Assembly: GCF_009296175.1 (NCBI RefSeq)
Contig: NZ_VOSK01000006.1
Span: 46,574-110,573 of the forward strand
Reading direction: 5' to 3'
DNA from: Microvirga tunisiensis
GTDB lineage: Bacteria > Pseudomonadota > Alphaproteobacteria > Rhizobiales > Beijerinckiaceae
Length of the DNA: 64,000 nucleotides
Of this stretch, positions 49,819 to 58,621 are shown piece after piece. A program made the position numbers and the translations under genes. Within the stretch, counting starts at the first letter, position 1. The number at the start of each line of letters is the position of its first letter. A model generated the notes under the pieces. That model was not told where the DNA came from, ran no database searches, and saw only the letters and a program-made list of their open reading frames with translations.

Positions 49819-51198
49819 TCAACCGGGGGGCTTCAGGTCGCCGAGAACCGTCGGAATCAGCTCCGAAACCGTCGGGTGGATCGGCACGGCCCATTGCAAG
49901 GTCGGGTAATTCGCGCCGGCATTCATCATGTTGAGGATGCCATGAATCGCCTCGTCGCCGCCTGTTCCGAGAATCGCGGCACCGAGGATTTGCTTCGTGT
50001 CGGCATCGGCGACGATCTTCATGAAGCCCTTGGTTTCGTCCTTCTCGATCGCGCGTCCGACCCGTGTCATCGGCCGCTTGGAGACGAGAAGCTCGCGGTC
50101 CGTCTTGCGCGCCTCCGTCTCCGTCATGCCGACACGGCCGAGCGGCGGATCGATATACAGCGCATAGCCCAACAGCCGATCGCTGACCCGCCGGGATGCG
50201 CCGTCGAGCAGATTGGCGGTCACGATCTCGTAATCGTTGTAGGCCGTGTGCGTGAAGGCACCCCGACCGTTGCAGTCGCCCAGGGCCCAGATGCCCGGCA
50301 CGCTGGTTGCAAGCATGTCATCAACGACGATGGTGCCTCTCGCGTCGAACTGAACACCAGCCTTGTCGAGGCCGAGATCGTCCGTGTTGGGGCGACGCCC
50401 GACGGCGAGCAGCACATGCGAGCCGACCACGACCGGCTCGCCGGAGGTGCAATCGACGTCGACCGCCACGCCGTCAGCGTGCGGCTTGAAGCCGATGCAG
50501 GTGGCGTTGGTGCGGACGGTGATCCCTTCTGCCGTCAGGATGTCGCGAATGGCCTCCGAGACATCCTCGTCCTCGCGGGCGATCAGGCGCGGTCCCTTTT
50601 CGACGACGGTCACCTGCGCGCCGAAGCGGCGGTACATCTGCGCGAATTCGAGGCCGATATAGCTGCCGCCGACTACGACGAGATGCCGTGGGAGCGTCTC
50701 GAGCTGAAGGATCGACCTGTTGGTAAGATAGGAAACCGTATCGACGCCCGGCATGTCGGGAATGCTCGCGCGGCCACCCACATTGAGGAAGATACGCGAT
50801 GCCTTCAGCAGCTCGTTTCCTACACGGATCGTGTCCGGTCCCTCGAAACGGGCATGACCTTCGATGACGGTCAGGCCATCCATGCCGCGCAGCCAGGTCT
50901 CGAGATTCGTGCGCGCATTGGTCGAGACCGTGTCGGCGCGCGCCTTGACCCGCTTCATGTCGATGGCGATGGGGCTCGCAATGGAAACGCCGTAATCCGC
51001 CCCCCTACGGGCGAGATGCGCTGCATAGGCGCTCGCCACGAGCGTCTTCGTCGGCATGCAGCCGGTATTGACGCAGGTCCCGCCAAAAAGCTTGCGTTCG
51101 ATGATGGCGACCTTCATGCCCGCCGCCGCCAACCGTCCGGCCAGCGAAGGCCCTGCCTGTCCGGCCCCGACGACGATGGCATCGAAAGATTGGGTCAT
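49819..51198 (-). CDS. Class I flavin disulfide reductase (mercuric reductase/dihydrolipoamide dehydrogenase-like)
   Basis: A 459-residue FAD/NAD(P)H oxidoreductase. The FAD motif is DAIVVGAGQAGPSLAGRLAA at the start, and the redox-active disulfide is GGTCVNTGCMPTKTLVA. The NAD(P) fold is HLVVVGGSYIGLEFAQMYRRFG. The C-terminal dimerisation part has AVPIHPTVSELIP, where the histidine pairs with the active site. N-terminal heavy-metal domains and the C-terminal cysteine pair of true MerA are absent, so mercury reduction is unlikely; the substrate is unknown. Its ATG overlaps the DUF4126 stop codon (ATGA). Confidence 0.9.
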   Translation of the reverse strand: MTQSFDAIVVGAGQAGPSLAGRLAAAGMKVAIIERKLFGGTCVNTGCMPTKTLVASAYAAHLARRGADYGVSIASPIAIDMKRVKARADTVSTNARTNLETWLRGMDGLTVIEGHARFEGPDTIRVGNELLKASRIFLNVGGRASIPDMPGVDTVSYLTNRSILQLETLPRHLVVVGGSYIGLEFAQMYRRFGAQVTVVEKGPRLIAREDEDVSEAIRDILTAEGITVRTNATCIGFKPHADGVAVDVDCTSGEPVVVGSHVLLAVGRRPNTDDLGLDKAGVQFDARGTIVVDDMLATSVPGIWALGDCNGRGAFTHTAYNDYEIVTANLLDGASRRVSDRLLGYALYIDPPLGRVGMTETEARKTDRELLVSKRPMTRVGRAIEKDETKGFMKIVADADTKQILGAAILGTGGDEAIHGILNMMNAGANYPTLQWAVPIHPTVSELIPTVLGDLKPPG

Positions 51199-51659
51199 GA
51201 TACCACTCCCACGATCAATGCCGCTCCGAGGATCGCGATAGCATCCTCGATCAAAGCGGCGGGACGATCCTTGCCAAAGGCGGCTGCCAGGCGTGCCCGG
51301 CCTTCTGCCCCTCCGAGCGTGCCGATGATCCCGCCCACGGCTCCGGCAACAAGCCCGCCGAGGAAGGAACCGCTCTGCGCGGCAATCGCACCGCCGCACA
51401 AGCCGCCGACTATAATCCGGGTCGCGAAGGAAAGCAGCGTTTTGCGGCTGGGCGTGGTGGGAAGCTGATCGCCGATCAGTTCGCCGATGGCGAGAACCGT
51501 CATGATCCAGGGCGTGAAGCGATAGCCCAGGAAGGCGAGCCAGGTTCCGTCGAGATTGATGAGACCGAAAGAGGCCGCCCAGCTGACGGCTGCGGGAGCC
51601 GTCATCGCACGCAACCCGGCGATCACTCCGATCAGGAGCGCCAACATATAAACGGCCAT
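51195..51659 (-). CDS. DUF4126 membrane protein
   Basis: A 154-residue inner-membrane protein with about four helices. It starts MAVYMLALLIGVIAGLRAMTAPAAVSWAA, the DUF4126 signature, and has a glycine-rich second half (GGLVAGAVGGIIGTLGGAEGRARLAAAFGKDRPAALIEDAIAI). Function unknown. It overlaps the downstream flavin reductase gene by 4 bp, so the two are coupled; this pairing recurs in related bacteria as far as I recall. Confidence 0.82.
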   Translation of the reverse strand: MAVYMLALLIGVIAGLRAMTAPAAVSWAASFGLINLDGTWLAFLGYRFTPWIMTVLAIGELIGDQLPTTPSRKTLLSFATRIIVGGLCGGAIAAQSGSFLGGLVAGAVGGIIGTLGGAEGRARLAAAFGKDRPAALIEDAIAILGAALIVGVVS

Positions 51660-51883
51660 CGCTCATCCCTGCTGTCTGCTCAAGCTTGCACGGCGGGGAC
51701 GCGTTTTTCAATCCTATGCGGAATAGCATTGAGCGTCACACCGGGCGGCTGGACGAACTCGGCAGCGAGACCAGGCCCGGCAAAACAACCGTAACCATCC
51801 GGCGGGCGGGAAAGGTGACACGAAGATACATCGCCAGTATAAAGCTCGGCCTTCGAACCCTTTTTGTTCAGCGGACAGCACTC

Positions 51884-53578
51884 ATGATAGCAATGCGGCA
51901 TTGGTCGCTTCGGCAGCAGGTGACCCTGCTGGTGGGTGTGCTGTGCCTCGCCCTTGTGTGCGCTCTTGCCGCGGGAGCGGCCTATATTGCCCAGAGCCGG
52001 GTCAGACAGATCGTCATGAGCGACGAGGCCCACGATGCGGCCCTCACGACGAGCATCCTGGATCGCGGCATGTTCGAGCGCTACCGGGAGGTCCGCAATC
52101 TGGCCGCCATGCCGCCTCTGAAGGCTATCTGGGCAGGCGATCCGGCCATGATCCGCCAGGTGCTCGAGCAGTTGCGGACGTCCTATCCGGATTATGCCTG
52201 GATCGGATATGCCACGCCCGACGGAACAGTTCAGGCCGCGACGCAAGGCATGCTGGAGGGCCAATCCGTCCAGGCGCGCCCGTGGTTCCAGGATGGTCTC
52301 AAGGGACCGGCCGTCGGCGACGTGCACGAAGCCAAGCTCCTCGCCACTCTTCTGGGTCCGGCACCGAACAACGAGCCGTTCCGCTTCGTCGACGTGGCGG
52401 CGCCCGTTCGTGACGAGAGCGGCCGCGTGATCGGCGTGGTCGGAGCGCATCTGAGTTGGACCTGGGCGGAGGAGCGGCGGCAGGCCATTCTCCGCAGCCA
52501 AGCCCGCCCTGACGGCAAGTCGATCTGGATTCTCTCCGGTGATGGGACAATGCTCCTCGGGCCGAATATCGGCAGCAAGCCTTTCTCGGACGAGCAGATC
52601 CGCGCGATGCGTCAGGCCAAGACGGGCGCCTTCGAAGATGCCTCGGGGCCCGAGGCGATGCTGACCGGCTATGCCGTTGCAGGCGGCTACAAGGATTACC
52701 CGGGCCTTGGCTGGATCGTGATCTCCCGTCAGCCCGACAGCATCGCCTTCGCGGCCACCAAGGGCATCGTCTGGACGATCATCGGCCTGGGATGCGCAAT
52801 CGCTTTTGCTGGACTGATCTGCGCCCACTTCATTGCGAAAGGCGTCGCCCGTCCGTTGCAGGAGATCATCCAGGCGGCCGACAAGATCGGCCGCGATCCG
52901 ACGATTTCCCAGGTTCCCCGGGTGGTGGGATCCTCGGAGATCGTCAGGCTTTCGGCGGCGCTCCGCTCCCTTCTCCGGCGAGCCGGTGCGGCGGAGCAGC
53001 AGGTGATCGAGGTTGCCTCGCAGCATGAAAAGGACGTGACGGCTCTTCGTCAGCTGGCCGAGACGGATGCCTTATCAGGCCTCCTCAACCGCCGTGGCTT
53101 CAGCCTCCTGGCCAGCGATGCTTTCAATCTCTACCGACGCTCCGAGCGCTCGCTGGCCGTTCTGCTCCTCGACATCGATCTCTTCAAGAAGGTGAACGAC
53201 ACCTACGGACATGCCGCTGGCGATGCCGTGATCCAGACCGTCGGAACCGCATTGACGAAGGCCCTCCGATCCTCCGACATCATCGCGCGTTTCGGCGGCG
53301 AGGAGTTCATCGTCCTCGTGCATGGAGCGGATGCGAACGGGATCATTACCATCGCCCAGAATCTGCGCCGTGCGATCGAGGCCCTTCCGATCGAGCACCA
53401 GGAGCAGAGACTGTCCATTACCATCAGCATCGGCGGTGCCATGGCGCATGCTGCTGACCGGGACATTCAGGATGTCATCGAGCGGGCGGACGGCGCTCTC
53501 TACAAGGCCAAGGCGGCCGGACGAAACCGCGTCGTCATCGACGGGCTGCAGATTCAGCTCGCCGCGGCTGTTGCCTGA
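51884..53578 (+). CDS. Membrane diguanylate cyclase with periplasmic dCache-like sensor
   Basis: A roughly 564-residue sensor enzyme that makes cyclic di-GMP. The first membrane segment is LLVGVLCLALVCALAAGAAYI; an extracytoplasmic region of about 260 residues with dCache features (TSYPDYAWIGYATPDGTVQAAT, LSWTWAEERRQ) follows. A second membrane segment is IIGLGCAIAFAGLICAHFI, then a HAMP-like linker and a GGDEF domain. The active site is GGEEF at about 471-475. An RxxD inhibitory site is not evident just upstream. The ATG at 51884 was chosen; one at 51893 is also possible. It is divergent from the DUF4126 gene. Confidence 0.9.
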   Translation: MIAMRHWSLRQQVTLLVGVLCLALVCALAAGAAYIAQSRVRQIVMSDEAHDAALTTSILDRGMFERYREVRNLAAMPPLKAIWAGDPAMIRQVLEQLRTSYPDYAWIGYATPDGTVQAATQGMLEGQSVQARPWFQDGLKGPAVGDVHEAKLLATLLGPAPNNEPFRFVDVAAPVRDESGRVIGVVGAHLSWTWAEERRQAILRSQARPDGKSIWILSGDGTMLLGPNIGSKPFSDEQIRAMRQAKTGAFEDASGPEAMLTGYAVAGGYKDYPGLGWIVISRQPDSIAFAATKGIVWTIIGLGCAIAFAGLICAHFIAKGVARPLQEIIQAADKIGRDPTISQVPRVVGSSEIVRLSAALRSLLRRAGAAEQQVIEVASQHEKDVTALRQLAETDALSGLLNRRGFSLLASDAFNLYRRSERSLAVLLLDIDLFKKVNDTYGHAAGDAVIQTVGTALTKALRSSDIIARFGGEEFIVLVHGADANGIITIAQNLRRAIEALPIEHQEQRLSITISIGGAMAHAADRDIQDVIERADGALYKAKAAGRNRVVIDGLQIQLAAAVA

Positions 53579-53590
53579 ACAATCAATTCG

Positions 53591-53806
53591 TCACGCCGCT
53601 GAGGAGCCGCGATAGGCGCTCTCGTGTGCGTTCGCATCGAGCTTGACAATCGCGAGCAGCGCTTCCGTGACCCGGCGGTTCTTTGCGGGATTCCTGTCCA
53701 TCATCATGATGCCGAGTGCGGCGGGCATGATCTGCCAGGAGACGCCATAGCGGTCCGTGATCCAGCCGCATCGCTGAGACGAACCACCGCCGTTCATCAA
53801 GGACAT
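53591..53806 (-). pseudogene. Remnant of a VOC-family (COG3865-like) protein
   Basis: The frame encodes NGGGSSQRCGWITDRYGVSWQI and then ALLAIVKLDANAHESAYRGS. This matches the C-terminal third of the family once named 3-demethylubiquinone 3-methyltransferase, in which DRYGVSWQI is diagnostic. The N-terminal two thirds are missing: 14 bp upstream lies the stop of the DoxX gene. An ATG happens to open the fragment but has no ribosome site. It is probably the decayed last member of the cluster upstream. Confidence 0.75.
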
Positions 53807-53819
53807 GTTAGGCGAGATG

Positions 53820-54248
53820 TCAGCGGGCAAGTGGGAAAAGCGCCCGCACACGCGGATCGCGCAGCCAGAGTCCAGCCCAGAGAACGATCCCGAGGTAAAC
53901 ACCGAACAGCGTGTGACTGAACAGCGGACTGCCGATGCGCACATGGGTGGCGATCGCGCCGCCGAGATAGGCGGTGATCAGGATCGCGCCCAGGATCGAC
54001 GTGCGCGGAGTAGCGTAGAGAAGAGCGGACGCGATGAGCACGATTCCCAGGGTGCGCCACAGGGCGGAATCGGTCGGCCAGCCGAGCGGGATCACAGTGT
54101 CGATCACCACCTGAAGCGGCACCAGCTTGATTGCCCCGTCGAAGAGGAGGAAGAGGACGACGAGGCCGCTCAGGGCCCGTCCTGTCCAGACACCTGCGCT
54201 GCTGCTGGTGTCTGCTTGTGCCGTCGTTGCGTAAGACATCGTATTCAT
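53820..54248 (-). CDS. DoxX-like membrane protein
   Basis: A 142-residue protein with four membrane helices. The segment LVVLFLLFDGAIKLVPLQVVID carries the family's F.F.G..K pattern, and TPRTSILGAILITAYLGGAIATHVR follows. The ATG at 54248 is preceded by GAGGGAACGA. It ends a leftward trio (VOC, SRPBCC, DoxX) facing an HxlR regulator, a common cluster whose substrate is unknown. Confidence 0.83.
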   Translation of the reverse strand: MNTMSYATTAQADTSSSAGVWTGRALSGLVVLFLLFDGAIKLVPLQVVIDTVIPLGWPTDSALWRTLGIVLIASALLYATPRTSILGAILITAYLGGAIATHVRIGSPLFSHTLFGVYLGIVLWAGLWLRDPRVRALFPLAR

Positions 54249-54269
54249 TCGTTCCCTCACTTCGATGAA

Positions 54270-54749
54270 TCAAGCCGCGGAGGATACCAGTCGGCCTTCG
54301 GCGAGCTCGGCCAATTGGCCCGCCACGATGCCCCAGCCCTCGTGGAAGCCCATCTGTTCGTGTTGCTTCATGGCCTCCTCGCTCCAGTGCTGCACCCGGG
54401 CGGTGTAGCGGGTGCCGGAGCCTTCCGGGTCGAACGTGACGATCGCGAGCATGAACGCATCCTGCGTGATCCAGCCCGGTTTGAAGGCATCTGTCACGAC
54501 GATCTTGCGATTGGGCACGACCTCCAGGAACACACCGTCATGGGGCATATCGGCGCCATCGGGCGAGCGCATCATCGTGTAGGCACGTCCACCGGGCCGA
54601 AGCTCGAAATCGACCACGGGCGTGGTGTAGGGGCGCGGCGCCCACCATTCGCCGGTGCGTTCGGTCCAGACCTTGTAGACGGTCTCGGGCGAGGCATGGA
54701 TCAGTCGCGTGATCGAGAGCTCATGCTTAGCAGCATTCTGGTCGATCAT
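54270..54749 (-). CDS. SRPBCC (AHSA1-type) domain protein
   Basis: A 159-residue START-like protein. It has TRLIHASPETVYKVWTERTGEWWAPRP at the front and HWSEEAMKQHEQMGFHEGWG near the end, both typical of the Aha1-C/CalC-like group. The fold forms a hydrophobic pocket for a small ligand; no enzymatic residue is obvious. It begins about 45 bp after the VOC gene and ends 21 bp before DoxX. The ATG was preferred over a GTG 9 bp upstream because of ribosome-site spacing. Confidence 0.87.
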   Translation of the reverse strand: MIDQNAAKHELSITRLIHASPETVYKVWTERTGEWWAPRPYTTPVVDFELRPGGRAYTMMRSPDGADMPHDGVFLEVVPNRKIVVTDAFKPGWITQDAFMLAIVTFDPEGSGTRYTARVQHWSEEAMKQHEQMGFHEGWGIVAGQLAELAEGRLVSSAA

Positions 54750-54793
54750 TGTCTTCACTCCCCGTGAACTTTACTCCCCATGAACTTTCGCGC

Positions 54794-55225
54794 TCACGCT
54801 GCGGTCGTCTCGCTCATGGCTTCTTTGGCCGCCGCGACATCCATCCACATCACTTCCCAAATGTGACCGTCGAGATCCTCGAAGCTGCGGCCATACATGA
54901 AGCCGTAGTCCTGCTTCGGGCCGGGATCGATCGTGCCACCGGCAGAAGCAGCCCTGGCAAGTGTCGCATCGACGTCATCGCGGCTTTCGGCGGAGATGCA
55001 GATCAGGACCTCGGTCGTTTCCTTGGCATTGGCGATCTTTTTCGGAGTGAACTGACGGAACTTGTCGTGGGTCAGGAGCATCGCATGAATGGTCTCGGAG
55101 AAGACCATGCAAGCGGCGGTATGGTCGGTGAATTGCTCGTTCTTCACCGCCCCCAGGGCCTCATAGAAGGCGATGGACCGGGGCAAATCGGCGACGGGCA
55201 GGTTCACGAAGATCAGCTTGGACAT
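54794..55225 (-). CDS. VOC-family (glyoxalase-like) protein
   Basis: A 143-residue protein starting MSKLIFVNLPVADLPRSIAFYEALGA, the VOC signature, and ending in FEDLDGHIWEVMWMDVAA, where the glutamate fits a metal ligand. It resembles the YaeR/lactoylglutathione-lyase-like group that occurs with SRPBCC proteins. First gene of the leftward trio, divergent from the HxlR gene by about 100 bp. Confidence 0.87.
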   Translation of the reverse strand: MSKLIFVNLPVADLPRSIAFYEALGAVKNEQFTDHTAACMVFSETIHAMLLTHDKFRQFTPKKIANAKETTEVLICISAESRDDVDATLARAASAGGTIDPGPKQDYGFMYGRSFEDLDGHIWEVMWMDVAAAKEAMSETTAA

Positions 55226-55402
55226 TGAGTCTCTCCCTCTCGGCTTGTGATTTGACATTGATTCCATGAAAAGTTATTAATAGCAACTACGAAGTTAGAA
55301 AAAATAACTGATAGGCCGGAACCTCGCGCCAGGCGCCATTATGAGGACGCCTGTGCGACCGCTCATGCCCTCGACCTCGTCGGCGAACGCTGGGCACTCC
55401 TG

Positions 55403-55990
55403 GTGATGCGCGAACTCATGCTGGGCCCCAAGCGCTTCAGCGACCTGCGCGAGAGCCTGCCCGGCATCAGTGCGAATGTCCTTACCCAACGCCTCGAGGG
55501 GCTGGAATCGGCCGGCATTCTCGTGCGGCGCAAGCTGCCTCCGCCTGCGGCGGTGCAGGTCTATGAACTGACGGAATGGGGATATGAGAGCGAGCCGATC
55601 TTTCAGGCGCTCGGCCGCTGGGCGGCGCGCTCGCCCGCGCACGACCCGGCCCTGCCGTTCAGCACGGCGTCCTTGGTGCTGTCCTTGAGGACGATGTTCA
55701 ATCCAGAGCGGGCAAAGGGCATGGATGCGAGGATTGGTTTTCGCATAGGGGAGGAAACCTTCCTCGCCCATCTGTCCGACGGACGGATCGAGATCGGGCG
55801 CGCCGCACTCGACGAGGCCGAGGTGATCCTGACAGGGCTGCCGCCGGTGCTCGCCGGCGCAATCTATGGCGGCCAACCGCTGGAGGCGCTGGAACGAACC
55901 GGCGCGTTGAGGGTCGAGGGCGACCGTGACCTGACCCGCCGTTTCGTGAGCCTGTTCCCGCTGCCGAAGAAGGCTTCAAAGCCCGCCTGA
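55403..55990 (+). CDS. HxlR-family transcriptional regulator (start uncertain)
   Basis: A winged-helix regulator followed by a sterol-carrier-like C-terminal domain (GMDARIGFRIGEETFLAHLSDGRIEIGRAALDEAEVILTG). The HxlR core is MRELMLGPKRFSDLRESLPGISANVLTQRLEGLESAGILVRR. The conserved first helix (YEDACATAHALDLVGERWALLV) is also encoded in frame, from about 55334. No ATG, GTG or TTG lies before it in that frame, so a full-length protein would need an unusual start. The ATG at 55403 (or GTG at 55400) would give a protein without that helix. It probably controls the divergent VOC-SRPBCC-DoxX genes. Confidence 0.75.
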   Translation: MMRELMLGPKRFSDLRESLPGISANVLTQRLEGLESAGILVRRKLPPPAAVQVYELTEWGYESEPIFQALGRWAARSPAHDPALPFSTASLVLSLRTMFNPERAKGMDARIGFRIGEETFLAHLSDGRIEIGRAALDEAEVILTGLPPVLAGAIYGGQPLEALERTGALRVEGDRDLTRRFVSLFPLPKKASKPA

Positions 55991-56016
55991 GGAACGTCAG
56001 GCAGGCCGGGGCGACC

Positions 56017-56748
56017 TTATCGCAGCGACTCTTCGAAGAAGGTGAGCAGCCGCTTCCAGTGCCGCTCGGCACCGCGTTCATCATAAACGTTGTGGTCGGA
56101 AACGGCCCAGCCATGCGCCATGCCGACATAGTTTTCGATGATGTGATCGATCTCGGCCCGTCGCAGCGCTTCCGCCAGCAGGGCCGATTGCTCGGGCGGA
56201 AAACTGCCGTCCACGCCCGCGCTTCCCACATAGACGCGTCCCTTGATCGTTGACACATGACGATGCGGACTGTCGGGCGCATCGCTCGCGAGGCGTCCAC
56301 CATGGAAACTCGCCGCCGCGGCAATGCGGTCGGGATAGGCCGCAGCGGCATGGATGGCGCGACCTCCTCCCATGCAATAGCCGACCGTGCCGATCCGGCC
56401 CGAGATCCCGGCCTGGGTCAGGGCGTCGAGGAACGCGGCCGAATCGCGCCGGGTCATGTCCTGGCTCGTGCCGTCGATCATGCTCCGCAACGCACTGCGG
56501 GAGGGCTCCTCCGAAAAGGCCGTCCTGGCATCCAAAGGGCCATAATCACCGAAGCGATAGAAGAGATCGGGAACGAGAACCACATAGCCCTCACCCGCGA
56601 GGCGCTCGGCCATCGTATCGAGCGCGGGCCGCGGACCGAAGGCATCCATGTAGAGGATGATGCCCACCGCAGCTTGATGGCTCGGGCGGAACAACCCTGC
56701 CTTGGCGGTTCCGTCTTCCGTGCGAATCGAAATGTCCTGCTTTGCCAA
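56017..56748 (-). CDS. Dienelactone hydrolase family protein
   Basis: A 243-residue alpha/beta hydrolase. The nucleophile is C125 in GTVGYCMGGGRA, the aspartate lies in GSAGVDGSFP and the histidine in VGMAHGWAVSD, so the Cys-Asp-His triad of dienelactone hydrolase is complete. No chloroaromatic pathway is nearby, so the substrate is open. It is a single leftward gene between the HxlR regulator and the patatin gene. Confidence 0.9.
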   Translation of the reverse strand: MAKQDISIRTEDGTAKAGLFRPSHQAAVGIILYMDAFGPRPALDTMAERLAGEGYVVLVPDLFYRFGDYGPLDARTAFSEEPSRSALRSMIDGTSQDMTRRDSAAFLDALTQAGISGRIGTVGYCMGGGRAIHAAAAYPDRIAAAASFHGGRLASDAPDSPHRHVSTIKGRVYVGSAGVDGSFPPEQSALLAEALRRAEIDHIIENYVGMAHGWAVSDHNVYDERGAERHWKRLLTFFEESLR

Positions 56749-56915
56749 GATCCTCTCCTCGTGCTTGCGCTGCCCGCCCTCGGAACCCTCGCTGAATGCG
56801 AGCGTTTCCTGCCCTCTCCTATGACCCTATAGGAGCGCTATTTCAAACCCGGCACGCCTGCTGACCCGCCGAGGCATTCACGATAGCCCCTTCGTCAGAG
56901 TCCGGTCGAGAGAAA

Positions 56916-58157
56916 TTGGCCAAGGAGCAGCCGCTCGTCCTGGTGCTCGGCGGCGGCAATGCGCTCGGCTCCTATCTGGCCGGCGCATGCGAGCATCTGC
57001 TGCAGCAGGGCATCGAGCCGCAATGGACCGTCGGCGGCTCCATCGGTGCCGTCATGGGCGCGATCATCGCCGGGAATGCTCCCGAGGATCGCCTGCCCCG
57101 GCTCAAGGCGTTCTGGGACGAGGCGATGATCCGCTCGCCGGGCCTGCTGGGACGCGGCACGAAGACCCGGCACACCTATAACGAGCTTCACACGATCACG
57201 ACACTTCTGTTCGGACGGCCGGGGCTGTTCGGCCATCGCTTTCCCGGAGCGCTGTCCATGTTGCCCTGGATGCCGGACGACATTGCGCTCTACGACCACA
57301 CACCTCTGCGCCAGACGCTGGAACGGCTCGTCGATTTCGACAGGCTGAACCGGAGTGACATCAGGCTCACCGTCGGCTGCGTCGACCTGGAATCCGGTAA
57401 CGAGGTTCTGTTCGATACGACCCGCGACAGGCTCACGCCCGAGCACTTTCTGGCCAGCACCGCGATCACGCCGATCTTCCCGCCTGTCGAGATCGGCGGT
57501 CGATTGTTGTGCGATCCGGGCTACACCAACAATCTGCCTCTCGACGTGCCGTTCGCCGAACCGATGAATCAGGACTTCACCTGCATCGCGGTCGAACTAT
57601 TCAGCCTGCATGCGTCGCGTCTGGTCTCGCTCGATTCGACGGCGGAGCGGGCGAACGATCTCATCTTCGCCAGCCCCACGCGGCGGACCCTGAAGGCTCT
57701 CGAGCGGGAATATGCCCTGCGCGACCAATGGGAGCCGGATGGCCCCACGGCCACGCTGCTGCACTTGGCCTATTATGCGGGAAGCGACGAGCGCGCCGGC
57801 AAGACCTTTGACTACTCGCCCTCTTCGATCCGTGATCGCTGGGGTGCCGGAAAGCGCGATATGGAAAAGAGTCTGGCGCTGCTGGACGATGCGCCGGGAA
57901 CCCGGCACCGCTTTCGCTACCTGGCCCTGGATCCTCGGCAGGAAGCCGTATCGGCCGAACTTTGGAGCTTCGGCGGCTCGTGCCTGACGGATCAGGGGCC
58001 TCCGGCCAACGATCCGACCACCGCCATGGTCAGCTCGTCGAGATTGACGCGTCCTTCGATGGTGATCATCTCGGCTTCGCCAGGCTTGACGCGAAGGCCC
58101 TGCTGGCCGGCCTCCGATTGCCGCTGCAGCTCGGCGATGATGGCTTCGCGCACTTGA
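56916..58157 (+). CDS. Patatin-like phospholipase with an odd C-terminal tail
   Basis: A 413-residue patatin-fold acyl hydrolase. The oxyanion loop is GGGNALGSYLAG (12-23), the nucleophile S42 lies in GGSIGA, and the catalytic aspartate lies in CDPGYTNN, so the Ser-Asp dyad is present. It starts with TTG after a weak GAGAGAA site. Residues after about 355 (SFGGSCLTDQG to the end) are Ser/Arg-rich and unlike a folded domain. They lie opposite a small leftward gene, so the natural stop may have been lost. Role in lipid turnover is inferred. Confidence 0.82.
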   Translation: MAKEQPLVLVLGGGNALGSYLAGACEHLLQQGIEPQWTVGGSIGAVMGAIIAGNAPEDRLPRLKAFWDEAMIRSPGLLGRGTKTRHTYNELHTITTLLFGRPGLFGHRFPGALSMLPWMPDDIALYDHTPLRQTLERLVDFDRLNRSDIRLTVGCVDLESGNEVLFDTTRDRLTPEHFLASTAITPIFPPVEIGGRLLCDPGYTNNLPLDVPFAEPMNQDFTCIAVELFSLHASRLVSLDSTAERANDLIFASPTRRTLKALEREYALRDQWEPDGPTATLLHLAYYAGSDERAGKTFDYSPSSIRDRWGAGKRDMEKSLALLDDAPGTRHRFRYLALDPRQEAVSAELWSFGGSCLTDQGPPANDPTTAMVSSSRLTRPSMVIISASPGLTRRPCWPASDCRCSSAMMASRT

Positions 58158-58171
58158 TCCTCGATGTTCAT
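57992..58171 (-). CDS. Small hypothetical protein, 59 residues
   Basis: The translation starts MNIEDQVREAIIAELQRQSE and has KPGEAEMITIEGRVNLDELT, ending MAVVGSLAGGP. It is compact and mixed, with a helix then a possible strand pair. AAAGGA lies 9 bp before the ATG. It overlaps, on the opposite strand, the abnormal tail of the patatin frame, and its composition is far more protein-like than that tail. I do not recognise the family, and the function is unknown. Confidence 0.66.
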   Translation of the reverse strand: MNIEDQVREAIIAELQRQSEAGQQGLRVKPGEAEMITIEGRVNLDELTMAVVGSLAGGP

Positions 58172-58256
58172 CGCTATCGTCCTTTCACCGTGGCGTTTCT
58201 TGCTGTCGAACGTCGGGACGGACGACCCTGTTCCACGCCTGCACAGCTTCCAGGGC

Positions 58257-58529
58257 TCAAAGCTCTGTTCGAACGGCCTTCAAGGCTCGGAACGCCTGTG
58301 CATCCATGGTGCCACGCTCGTTGTTGCAGGCCGAGCAGGCCAGCACGATGTTGTCGCGGTTAAGCGGGCCGCCGAAGGACTTGGGCACCACGTGATCGAG
58401 GGTCGCGAGATCGGGCGCACATTTCACGCCACGTCCCGGTCGCCGTGCGGGAATGCCGCAATAAACGCAACGTCCCTCGTCGCGGGCGAAGACATCGTTG
58501 AAAAGCCTGATGCGCTGAACTGCTTTCAT
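58257..58529 (-). CDS. HNH endonuclease domain protein
   Basis: A 90-residue single-domain protein. The zinc site CVYCG and ACSACN frames the HNH core [23 protein letters not shown]. That is the complete beta-beta-alpha-metal motif with the catalytic histidine in DHVVP. Free-standing HNH proteins of this size cut or nick DNA; the biological target is unknown, and no toxin, phage or restriction gene is beside it. Confidence 0.87.
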   Translation of the reverse strand: MKAVQRIRLFNDVFARDEGRCVYCGIPARRPGRGVKCAPDLATLDHVVPKSFGGPLNRDNIVLACSACNNERGTMDAQAFRALKAVRTEL

Positions 58530-58569
58530 GGCAATAAAATCTGCCCTCCTTTCAGGGGGCTCTTCGTGT

Positions 58570-58595
58570 GGAACCGGAGGGGAAGCGGGGTGGTT
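58570..58595 (+). promoter_or_regulatory. EcfG-like (general stress) promoter of the BON-domain gene
   Basis: GGAAC at 58570-58574 and GGTT at 58592-58595 are 17 bp apart. The consensus is GGAAC-N16/17-CGTT, so there is one mismatch. The start codon lies 27 bp further on. BON proteins are frequent members of EcfG regulons. Confidence 0.5.
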
Positions 58596-58621
58596 GCTCC
58601 TGCATTCAGAGGAGCAGACCC

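Noticed and set aside
49819..51198. Mercuric reductase (MerA)
   Set aside because: The redox disulfide fits the superfamily, but the C-terminal cysteine pair needed for mercury binding and any mer genes are missing.
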